Of a stretch of 10,455 nt of DNA, positions 1 through 5,705 are shown one piece after another. The notes beneath the pieces are model-generated. The model searched no databases. It was not told where the DNA came from and saw nothing but the letters and a program-made list of their open reading frames with translations. Position 1 is the first letter of the stretch, and every line of letters begins with the position of its first letter. The translations under genes and the position numbers were made by a program. The stretch lies in assembly GCA_903854805.1 (NCBI GenBank), contig CAINXK010000509.1, positions 1-10,455 on the forward strand. The letters are read 5' to 3'. Origin of the DNA: an uncultured Anaerolineae bacterium (lineage in GTDB: Bacteria > Chloroflexota > Anaerolineae > Anaerolineales > Villigracilaceae).

Positions 1-2
1 AT

Positions 3-1001
3 GGCGGCGGTGAATTGCTGCGATTATTATTGGGCCATCCACAAGTCGAGATCAAACAGGCCACATCCCGTTCACACCTCGGAGAATACCTTTACCAGGT
101 ACACCCCAACCTGCGCAAGCGCACCCAGCTTAAACTCAGTGACCCTGCTCAGCTGGAACCGGTTGATATACTCTTTCTGGCCCAGCCCCACGGTCAGGCC
201 CAGCACAACATTGATCATTATGCCGGGCTAGCCGGTAAAATCATCGACCTATCAGCAGACTTTCGCCTCAAGAACCCTTCTGATTATCAAAAATGGTATG
301 GCGAGGCACACACCGCGCCGGGTTGGTTAGATAAATTCGTTTATGGCCTGCCCGAACTACACCGCGCCGAAATCTCCAGCGCAAATTACGTCAGCGGCGT
401 GGGCTGCAATGCCACCGCCAGCAACCTGGCACTTCTGCCGCTGGTCAAAGCCGGGCTGATTGATCTTTCGGCCCAAACTATTATTGAAATTAAAGTCGGT
501 TCATCAGAATCGGGCGCTGAAGGCAACGCCGGCTCACATCACGCTGAGCGCGCAAACGTCATTCGCACCTTTTCTGCCTTTGGTCACCGCCACACAGCCG
601 AGGTCATCCAAGAGTTGGGTGTCACCAATGTATCTCTGACCATGACCGCGGTTGACCTGGTGCGGGGTGTTTTGGCTACTGTGCATGCCAGGGTCAAACC
701 AGGTGTCGCTACCAAGGATCTTTGGAAAGCCTACCGTGCTGTGGCAAATGAAAACTGCTTCGTGCGTGTCGTCAAGGAACAGCGCGGCATCTATCGCGTA
801 CCAGAGCCAAAGATCCTGGCAGGATCAAACTATGCCGATATCGGGTTTGACCTGGACGAAGAGACTGGACACATTGTCTCAATGTGTGCCATTGACAATC
901 TCATGAAGGGCGCATCCGGAACGGCTGTCCAATGCATGAACCTGATGCTCGGATTAGACGAAATGACTGGGCTGGAATTCCTGGGATTGCACCCGATCTA
1001 A
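3..1001 (+). CDS. lysY: LysW-aminoadipate/glutamate semialdehyde-forming reductase LysY (5' partial)
   Basis: NADPH-dependent reductase that converts the LysW-bound acyl phosphate (gamma-aminoadipyl or gamma-glutamyl phosphate) to the semialdehyde in carrier-protein lysine or arginine synthesis; cytoplasmic. The frame is open to the left edge and begins inside the N-terminal Rossmann glycine motif (GGGELLRLL), so the true start lies upstream and about 10-20 residues are missing. The TTG at 15 is not the start. The catalytic cysteine is at 405-407 in the motif GVGCNATA; this form is typical of LysY, whereas classical ArgC has PGCYPT. A histidine-rich stretch (GSHHAERANVIR, then GHRHTAE) follows, as in the family. 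The C-terminus is intact. It is the first visible gene of a lysYZJK block. Whether the pathway makes lysine, arginine or both cannot be told from this gene. Confidence 0.9.
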   Translation, partial: GGGELLRLLLGHPQVEIKQATSRSHLGEYLYQVHPNLRKRTQLKLSDPAQLEPVDILFLAQPHGQAQHNIDHYAGLAGKIIDLSADFRLKNPSDYQKWYGEAHTAPGWLDKFVYGLPELHRAEISSANYVSGVGCNATASNLALLPLVKAGLIDLSAQTIIEIKVGSSESGAEGNAGSHHAERANVIRTFSAFGHRHTAEVIQELGVTNVSLTMTAVDLVRGVLATVHARVKPGVATKDLWKAYRAVANENCFVRVVKEQRGIYRVPEPKILAGSNYADIGFDLDEETGHIVSMCAIDNLMKGASGTAVQCMNLMLGLDEMTGLEFLGLHPI

Positions 1002-1182
1002 ACAGAATGAGGATTTACCATTCGTTCTCGGCTGATTTTGAACACAGGGTTCCCACAAAATGGAGTTAGCGCAGAAGTGCAACCTGCAAAAACCCCACAA
1101 AAAAATAATATTCTTCCTTTTCTGGGCCTGTTCTTTCGATCAGCCAACTCACCCAGTCAGGTAATACCAAAATGGAGACAGC
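1002..1182 (+). other. lysY-lysZ intergenic gap with possible 34-codon small ORF
   Basis: A 181-base gap interrupts an otherwise compact operon. It contains an ATG-started frame of 34 codons at 1060-1164 (begins MELAQKCNLQKPHKK, ends PVR) with no convincing ribosome binding site. It also contains an A-rich/T-rich tract near 1095-1120. The string AAAATGGAG occurs twice: at the start of this small frame (about 1057) and about 110 bases later, just before the lysZ start, where it supplies the GGAG. I see no lysW: there is no CxxC pair. I see no clear terminator. The small ORF may be a chance frame. Confidence 0.3.
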
Positions 1183-1998
1183 ATGACAGGCTCGATTATC
1201 GTCGTCAAACTCGGCGGAACCGAAGGCGTGGATTTCTCTGCCATCTGCGCCGATGCAGTTGAAATACTGAAGCAAGGACAGAGGCTTGTCCTGGTACACG
1301 GTGGCTCGGCAGAAGCCAATGCGCTGGGCGAAGCTGTGGGCATTCCGCCCAAATTCATCACATCGCCATCAGGCTATTCTTCCCGCTATACCGATCGTAA
1401 AACCCTGGAGATTTTCCTGATGGCGGTCAATGGCAAAGTTAATTCATTGCTGGTAGAACAGCTGCACATGCTGGGCGTCAATGCCTTCGGGTTGAGCGGG
1501 TTGGATGGCAGGTTGATGCAGGCCACACGCAAGGATTCAATCCAGAGTATCGAGAATGGTAAACGCAAAATTATCCGCGATGATTACACCGGCAAAATTG
1601 AGCATGTCAACAGTGAGCTGTTATATATGTTACTCGAAGCTGGCTATCTACCGGTCGTCGCACCGGTCGCAGTCAGCATGCAAGGCGAAGCTCTGAATGT
1701 GGATGCCGACCGGGCCGCCGCCATGCTGGCCGCCGCGCTAAAAGCCGAGAGCCTGATTTTGCTGACAGCTGTTCCTGGCCTGATGAAAAACTTCCCGGAT
1801 GAAAGCACACTCATTCGCCAGCTGCCTCAATCCCAAATCCCAGCCGCCCTCGAAGCAGCCCAGGGACGTATGAAGAAAAAAGTCCTTGGCGCAGAAGAAG
1901 CGCTTAAAGGTGGGGTTGGCAAGGTTACCATCGCCGATGGTCGCATCCAAAACCCGATCACGAACGCCATCAATGGAAACGGAACCGTCATTCAATGA
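1183..1998 (+). CDS. lysZ: LysW-aminoadipate/LysW-glutamate kinase LysZ
   Basis: Amino acid kinase that phosphorylates the side-chain carboxylate of LysW-bound 2-aminoadipate or glutamate, the step before LysY. The 271 residues match the family length of about 260-280. Visible motifs are the N-terminal phosphate-binding VVKLGG (residues 7-12), VHGGSAEAN (38-46) and SGYSSRYTD (63-71). The last is characteristic of the LysZ branch; N-acetylglutamate kinase ArgB usually has VHGGGP. A C-terminal nucleotide-binding region includes DADRAAAMLAAAL and GRMKKKV. GGAG lies about 7 bases before the ATG. The last bases overlap the lysJ start (ATGA at 1995-1998), which suggests translational coupling. No frame damage is seen. 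Confidence 0.92.
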   Translation: MTGSIIVVKLGGTEGVDFSAICADAVEILKQGQRLVLVHGGSAEANALGEAVGIPPKFITSPSGYSSRYTDRKTLEIFLMAVNGKVNSLLVEQLHMLGVNAFGLSGLDGRLMQATRKDSIQSIENGKRKIIRDDYTGKIEHVNSELLYMLLEAGYLPVVAPVAVSMQGEALNVDADRAAAMLAAALKAESLILLTAVPGLMKNFPDESTLIRQLPQSQIPAALEAAQGRMKKKVLGAEEALKGGVGKVTIADGRIQNPITNAINGNGTVIQ

Positions 1999-3188
1999 AT
2001 GCTAAGCAGATATTCGAAATCGAAGCCAGACACACCTCCGGTCTTTACACAAAGCAGGAAATCATTTTTGTGCGCGGACAAGGCGCCTCACTCTGGGATA
2101 TTGACGGAGTGGAATACCTGGACTGCGCCTCAGGGCACGGTGTCGCCAACCTGGGACACGCCCACCCCAAAGTAGCCGCGGCTCTGGCGGAACAATCCAC
2201 AAAATTGATCACATTATTCGAAACATTTTATAACGACCAACGCGCCGCATTGATGCAAAAAATTGGCACACTTGTGCCCGGCCTGGAACGGGTCTTTTTC
2301 TGCAATTCCGGCACAGAATCGGTCGAAGCCGCCATCAAATTCGCGCGCATCTCCACCGGGCGCCCTGGTATTGTCGCCACCATGCGGGCATTTCACGGTC
2401 GCACCATGGGCGCGCTTTCAGCGACGTATAACAAAAAATATCGTGAAGGCTTTGAACCGCTTGTACCCGCCTACAGTCATGTACCATACAATAATATCGA
2501 AGCGTTGGAAAAAGCCATTACCGCTGAAACCGCAGCATTTATTCTCGAAGCTGTACAAGGTGAAGGTGGCGTCTACGTTGCAGATGCGGCCTACATCCAG
2601 GCCGCCAGACGGATCTGTGACGAAAACGGAGCCCTGCTGATCATCGATGAAGTTCAGAGCGGCTTTGGGCGTACCGGCAAGTGGTTCGCAGTCCAACACA
2701 GCGAAGTCACCCCCGATTTATTGTGCTGCGCAAAATCCCTGGCGGGCGGTGTTCCCATGGGAGCAGTTCTGATCGGCAAGGCAGTCAAGAACCTGGTCCC
2801 CGGCGTGCACGGCTCCACCTTTGGCGGAAATCCGCTTTCTTGCGCTGCCGCAGTAGCAGCCCTGACAGTCATCGAAGAAGAGAAGCTCCCAGAGCAGGCT
2901 GCTGAGAAGGGTGATTACCTGATGCAAAAGCTGCGCCAGATCAATTCACCGCTTGTGCGCGAGGTGCGTGGGCTGGGATTGATGATCGGGATCGAACTCA
3001 AGCAAAAAGTGCAGCCTTATCTAAAAACTCTTCAGGAACGCCACATCCTGGCATTGAATGCCGGCCTGACCGTCATCCGCCTGCTGCCCCCGCTCGTAAT
3101 TACCTATGAACAAATTGATCACCTTGTGGAAGTATTGAGTTTGGTTCTCACTGAGGGCGTCGAAGCCCCGGCCAGTAGCCAGGCTTGA
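1995..3188 (+). CDS. lysJ: LysW-lysine/LysW-ornithine aminotransferase LysJ
   Basis: Class III pyridoxal-phosphate aminotransferase that converts the LysW-bound semialdehyde to LysW-bound lysine or ornithine with glutamate as likely donor. The 397 residues fit the ArgD/LysJ family. Motifs: NSGTESVEAAIKFAR (residues 104-118, cofactor phosphate), FHGRTMGALS (133-142), LLIIDEVQSGFGRTG (214-228, cofactor aspartate D218) and CCAKSLAGGVPMGA (244-257) with the Schiff-base lysine K247. STFGGNPLSCAAA follows. The start is fixed by the 4-base overlap with lysZ. Sequence alone does not separate LysJ from N-acetylornithine aminotransferase ArgD; the call rests on the neighbouring lysZ, lysY and lysK. Confidence 0.9.
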   Translation: MNAKQIFEIEARHTSGLYTKQEIIFVRGQGASLWDIDGVEYLDCASGHGVANLGHAHPKVAAALAEQSTKLITLFETFYNDQRAALMQKIGTLVPGLERVFFCNSGTESVEAAIKFARISTGRPGIVATMRAFHGRTMGALSATYNKKYREGFEPLVPAYSHVPYNNIEALEKAITAETAAFILEAVQGEGGVYVADAAYIQAARRICDENGALLIIDEVQSGFGRTGKWFAVQHSEVTPDLLCCAKSLAGGVPMGAVLIGKAVKNLVPGVHGSTFGGNPLSCAAAVAALTVIEEEKLPEQAAEKGDYLMQKLRQINSPLVREVRGLGLMIGIELKQKVQPYLKTLQERHILALNAGLTVIRLLPPLVITYEQIDHLVEVLSLVLTEGVEAPASSQA

Positions 3189-3206
3189 GGCGCTTACCGC
3201 ACACCC

Positions 3207-4292
3207 ATGGATAAATCTTTGGTGGACGCAGAATACTTAACCCTGGCAGGCCTGGTTTCACAATACAGCCCATCCGGTAGTGAGCGCAGTGCCGTGGAGT
3301 GGCTGATAAGTCGCATGCTTTCGCTCGGCTACAGCCGGGCTTATGTGGATGAAGCTGGCAACGCTGTTGGAGTCATGGGCGACGGCCCCCGGCAGGTGAT
3401 TCTGCTGGGGCACATCGATACAGTCCCTGGCGAAATCCGGGTGCGCGTGCAAGACGCCCAGCTTTATGGGCGCGGATCGGTGGATGCCAAGGGCCCGCTA
3501 GCCTGCTTCGTGGACGCTGTGGCGCAGATTGGAGCGCAAACCACCCCCGGCTGGCAATTTGTGGTCATCGGTGCTATTGAAGAAGAACGTAATTCGGAAG
3601 GCGCCCGTTATATTGCATCACGCTACCAGCCAGACTTTGCGATCATCGGTGAGCCTAACCGCTGGAACCGGGTCTCATTGGGTTATAAAGGCAGCGCCTG
3701 GGCAGATATCAGCGTAAAGGCTGAACAATTCCACTCAGCGCATGCCGGTGAACCAGCCTGCGAAACGGTTATCAACCACTGGTTGGCAGTCAAAGCTTTT
3801 GCTGCCAACTTTAACAACGGACGCGAGAAAATTTTTGACCAGCTGCTGCTGACCCTGCGCGCCATGGAATCAGGCGCAGATGGCTTTGAACAATGGGCAC
3901 GGCTCAGCATCGGCGCCCGCCTGCCTGTGGATCTATCCCCGCAAGATTGGTATACAAAACTGGCTGAAATCACCCTGGGCGCGCAAGTTGAGCCGCGCGG
4001 ATTCGCCGTTCCCGCCTGGGCCTGTGAGAAAAATTCCACCCTGGTGCGGGCAATGTTAAGCGGCATTCGGGCTGCTGGCGGCTCCCCCAGCTTTGTCTAC
4101 AAAACCGGCACCGCCGACTTGAACATCGTCGCACCGGTCTGGCGCTGCCCAAGTGTGGTCTACGGTCCCGGCGATTCAGCCCTTGACCATACTCCCGATG
4201 AACATATCGCCTTAGAAGAATACAGCAAAGCCGTACAGGTGCTCACTAGCTCACTGAAGACTCTGGTCATAATCTCAAAACCAGCTGAATAG
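3207..4292 (+). CDS. lysK: LysW-lysine/LysW-ornithine hydrolase LysK (M20 family)
   Basis: Zinc-dependent M20-family amidohydrolase that releases free lysine or ornithine from the LysW C-terminal glutamate, the last step of the pathway. 361 residues. Metal ligands and catalytic residues are recognisable: [10 protein letters not shown] (H69, D71), [12 protein letters not shown] (D93), [11 protein letters not shown] (E125/E126), [20 protein letters not shown] (E149), and a C-terminal [18 protein letters not shown] carrying the late histidine ligand. The SLGYKG motif is typical of the LysK/ArgE-like carrier branch. The gene starts 18 bases after lysJ with only a weak GAGG upstream, so coupling to lysJ translation is likely. 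It ends the operon: a tRNA relic follows 12 bases after the stop, with no evident terminator in between. Confidence 0.91.
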   Translation: MDKSLVDAEYLTLAGLVSQYSPSGSERSAVEWLISRMLSLGYSRAYVDEAGNAVGVMGDGPRQVILLGHIDTVPGEIRVRVQDAQLYGRGSVDAKGPLACFVDAVAQIGAQTTPGWQFVVIGAIEEERNSEGARYIASRYQPDFAIIGEPNRWNRVSLGYKGSAWADISVKAEQFHSAHAGEPACETVINHWLAVKAFAANFNNGREKIFDQLLLTLRAMESGADGFEQWARLSIGARLPVDLSPQDWYTKLAEITLGAQVEPRGFAVPAWACEKNSTLVRAMLSGIRAAGGSPSFVYKTGTADLNIVAPVWRCPSVVYGPGDSALDHTPDEHIALEEYSKAVQVLTSSLKTLVIISKPAE

Positions 4293-4304
4293 ATCATCCC
4301 AGCG

Positions 4305-4355
4305 CCGGGTGTAGTTCAGTGGTAGAACGCAGCTAACCTTTGGGAGCTGCTGTTT
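4305..4355 (+). pseudogene. Truncated tRNA (acceptor 5' strand, D-arm, anticodon arm only)
   Basis: Bases 4305-4330 read as the 5' half of a tRNA: a 7-base acceptor strand, TA, a D-arm with GTTC/GAAC stem and AGTGGTA loop, and position 26. A stem CAGCT/AGCTG (4330-4334 and 4345-4349) follows, but it encloses a 10-base loop AACCTTTGGG instead of 7. The loop contains TTTGGGA, which suggests a tRNA-Pro(UGG) origin with an extra few bases; a tRNA-Gln reading is also possible. No T-arm (GGTTCRA-type) and no 3' acceptor strand follow, so it cannot form a cloverleaf. Positions 4306-4330 are identical to 5566-5590 in the intact tRNA-Gly. Confidence 0.6.
4306..4330 (+). repeat. 25-bp direct repeat, copy 1 (tRNA 5' half)
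   Basis: Identical to 5566-5590, at an offset of exactly 1260 bases. It covers the acceptor strand, D-arm and first anticodon-stem base of a tRNA. The repeat could simply reflect two related tRNA genes, or be the duplicated crossover site flanking the 1.26-kb segment between them. Confidence 0.8.
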
Positions 4356-4400
4356 ATTCACTAACCTTGGTCCCATAAGTTATTTACGTTTCAGGTGTCG

Positions 4401-4427
4401 AAAACATTCTCTGTGTTTATAGAATGT
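4401..4427 (-). terminator. Weak hairpin downstream of the minus-strand 128-residue gene
   Basis: Inverted repeat ACATTCT (4404-4410) / AGAATGT (4421-4427) with a 10-base loop. Read on the minus strand the stem is followed by TTTT. It lies about 55 bases beyond the stop codon of the gene ending at 4483. The short AT-rich stem makes it a weak candidate. Confidence 0.35.
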
Positions 4428-4482
4428 ATTACCGCCTCGCTGAATTTTTCTGAGCCGAAAGCAAAAACAGTGAAGAACTTTT

Positions 4483-4869
4483 TCACATTCGTTCAACTTT
4501 TATCCATCGTTCCGTAGTCAGTTTTATCCGCCTTACTAATTTAATTTTTCTGCCCCCTATTTCAAATAAGTAGATGGTTGCCACTGATACAAACTCAGGT
4601 TCGCCTCTTTCGATCGCATCAGTAACAAATTGTTCGCAGAACTTACCCAATACTTTGACAATTCCACTGTGGTGGATCATCTGGTCGATAAGGCCCAGCG
4701 TGATGGTATCTGCGCTTTCTCCTATGGGGGTTACATTGATAATGTATTTTTTATCCGGACTATAAAGCATCTTGCGCGACGACGAAGGCTTTCTCAATAT
4801 TTCCATCCATTTCTGGACTTCTTTTTCTTCAATTGGTGTCACTTCAACTCTAACAAATTCCTGGTTCAT
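4483..4869 (-). CDS. Hypothetical protein, 128 residues
   Basis: I do not recognise this protein. The ATG at 4869 is chosen because AGGAGA lies about 5 bases upstream on the minus strand. The same frame stays open to 4950 (155 residues if that upstream ATG is used). The product starts MNQEFVRVEVTPIEEKEVQ, is hydrophilic and probably soluble, with a helical first 25 residues, a middle LYSPDKKYIINVTPIG segment, a helical stretch LGLIDQMIHHSGIVKVLGKF and a basic, beta-rich C-terminus (IYLFEIGGRKIKLVRRIKL). No signal peptide, membrane segment or cysteine motif is seen. It is AT-richer than the lys operon and lies between the two tRNA copies, which suggests acquired DNA. An alternative reading is that it is the intact tail of a longer broken gene. 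Confidence 0.6.
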   Translation of the reverse strand: MNQEFVRVEVTPIEEKEVQKWMEILRKPSSSRKMLYSPDKKYIINVTPIGESADTITLGLIDQMIHHSGIVKVLGKFCEQFVTDAIERGEPEFVSVATIYLFEIGGRKIKLVRRIKLTTERWIKVERM

Positions 4870-5035
4870 CAATTCTCCTGAGGTGGGCCACAACATCGTC
4901 CGGAGCCGCTGCTCGTTTACTTTCTCCGAATAAGCGCAAAGCGCGACCATGCGGTCCGCAAACTTCTTTGGACCCAGAACTTCGCAGATGCTAAAAATCT
5001 CCGTGGAGTGACCTCGTCAGTCTTTTTCAAGATAG
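4870..5035 (-). pseudogene. Possible decayed coding sequence upstream of the 128-residue gene
   Basis: Upstream of the ribosome binding site at 4870, the frame of the 128-residue gene reads protein-like on the minus strand (EIFSICEVLGPKKFADRM, then SEKVNEQRLRTMLW) until a TGA near 5015. Just beyond, a different frame reads KKTDEVTP. This pattern would fit an older gene broken by a frameshift. A third frame also stays open (DDVVAHLRRIDEPGIC), so the reading is uncertain and no family is recognised. Confidence 0.25.
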
Positions 5036-5051
5036 TCGTTGTTGGGTTCTG

Positions 5052-5186
5052 ATGATCGAGAGCATCCGCCCGGATATTATTCTGACGCGCCACGACAATC
5101 AAGAATTTTACCCCAGCCTGTACGACCATGGAACCTTAAAAATATCCGACTGTCAGCCCCTTTATACTTCACTTTCACCGCTATAG
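5052..5186 (+). pseudogene. Orphan coding fragment of about 44 codons
   Basis: The plus-strand frame from the ATG at 5052 to the TAG at 5184-5186 reads like a piece of a real protein (MIESIRPDIILTRHDNQEF, then YPSLYDHGTLKISD). Its third codon positions are G/C-rich, like the lys genes and unlike the surrounding AT-rich DNA. The frame is open back to a TAA near 4992. There is no ribosome binding site and the length is too short for a domain. I interpret it as a remnant of a larger gene; the family is not recognised. Confidence 0.35.
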
Positions 5187-5432
5187 GCCAATTGGCGGTT
5201 TTCCTTGTCAACATCGGAAATAAAAATTTTCGATTAGCCAGGAATTTCGATCACAATCCAAATTTAATGGTAGTTAATTATCTGGAAATTTTACTTTACC
5301 CGCAACAATTGATATCGAGAATTAATCGGCGGGGTTGGAGCAAGTACTTAGTCCTGCCCAAAACAGTGGCGACAAATTCAGAACGAAAATATTTTTATTA
5401 CACCACCCTTCGCTAAACATCTAATTTGTTAC
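5187..5432. other. AT-rich stretch with no supported gene
   Basis: No frame here has a plausible start with a ribosome binding site. The longest plus-strand frame (ending 5416) has an unconvincing composition and overlaps the preceding coding fragment out of frame. No repeats or strong hairpins were seen in this part. Confidence 0.4.
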
Positions 5433-5461
5433 TTGACGGTAGTGGTTTTTGCTTGTAAACT
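5433..5461 (+). promoter_or_regulatory. Sigma70-type promoter candidate upstream of tRNA-Gly
   Basis: TTGACG (5433-5438) and TAAACT (5456-5461) are separated by 17 bases; the -35 hexamer matches the consensus at five of six positions and the -10 at four. Transcription would start near 5468, about 97 bases before the tRNA, and could continue into the integrase because no terminator is visible between them. Confidence 0.5.
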
Positions 5462-5469
5462 TGGCCTTA

Positions 5470-5512
5470 GGTTAAGGGATCAACGATTGGTTACCTAGTT
5501 TTAACCGATCCC
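5470..5512 (+). repeat. Interlocked inverted repeats in the tRNA leader
   Basis: GGTTAA (5470-5475) pairs with TTAACC (5501-5506), and GGGATC (5476-5481) pairs with GATCCC (5507-5512). The order of the arms means the two stems interlock like a pseudoknot. It lies between the promoter candidate and the tRNA. Function unknown; possibly a protein-binding site. Confidence 0.35.
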
Positions 5513-5564
5513 CAAAATATGCTGATAGAAAGTGTATTGCCTGTCCAAAACATGTAGCATATAC

Positions 5565-5636
5565 GCGGGTGTAGTTCAGTGGTAGAACGCTTGCTTCCCA
5601 AGTAAGATATCGTGGGTCCGAATCCCATCACCCGCT
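5565..5636 (+). tRNA. tRNA-Gly(CCC)
   Basis: A complete cloverleaf folds: acceptor GCGGGTG/CACCCGC, D-stem GTTC/GAAC with G18G19 in the loop AGTGGTA, anticodon stem CTTGC/GTAAG (one G-T pair) with loop TTCCCAA and anticodon CCC at 5597-5599, variable loop ATATC, and T-stem GTGGG/CCCAT. The discriminator is T and CCA is not encoded. Two oddities: the T-loop is TCCGAAT, so the nearly invariant U55 is C, and the variable loop lacks the usual GGTC. It could be functional but slightly degenerate, or carried by the adjacent element. The integrase gene starts 69 bases downstream on the same strand, the usual arrangement for a tRNA-integrated island. Confidence 0.88.
5566..5590 (+). repeat. 25-bp direct repeat, copy 2 (within tRNA-Gly)
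   Basis: Second copy of the sequence at 4306-4330; it runs from the second base of tRNA-Gly to the first base of its anticodon stem. Divergence starts immediately outside on both sides. Confidence 0.8.
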
Positions 5637-5663
5637 CTGAGTTATTTTGCTTCTCCAGAAACG

Positions 5664-5685
5664 CTACGCAAGATATCTACGCAAG
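5664..5685 (+). repeat. Two 9-bp direct repeats upstream of the integrase
   Basis: CTACGCAAG occurs at 5664-5672 and 5677-5685 (13-base period). The octamer AAGATATC, with the palindrome GATATC, occurs at 5604-5611 (tRNA anticodon stem and variable loop), 5670-5677 (between the repeats) and 5713-5720 (start of the integrase gene). Such repeats beside an integrase can be arm-type binding sites, but this is an inference. Confidence 0.5.
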
Positions 5686-5705
5686 TCTCTTACGAGGAGG
5701 TTTGC

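Noticed and set aside
1..231. 76-codon plus-strand frame starting at base 1
   Set aside because: It is out of frame with lysY, whose sequence is conserved through this region, and the protein-like reading belongs to the lysY frame.
4305..4355. A functional or intron-containing tRNA
   Set aside because: No T-arm or 3' acceptor strand was found in the following bases, and the extra loop bases do not resemble a known bacterial tRNA intron.
5039..5416. 125-codon plus-strand frame
   Set aside because: No ribosome binding site, unconvincing composition, and its first part is the wrong frame of the better coding fragment at 5052-5186.
5537..5565. TTGCCT-N17-TATACG as a promoter for tRNA-Gly
   Set aside because: The -10 element would overlap the first base of the mature tRNA, so transcription would start inside it; the candidate at 5433-5461 is better placed.
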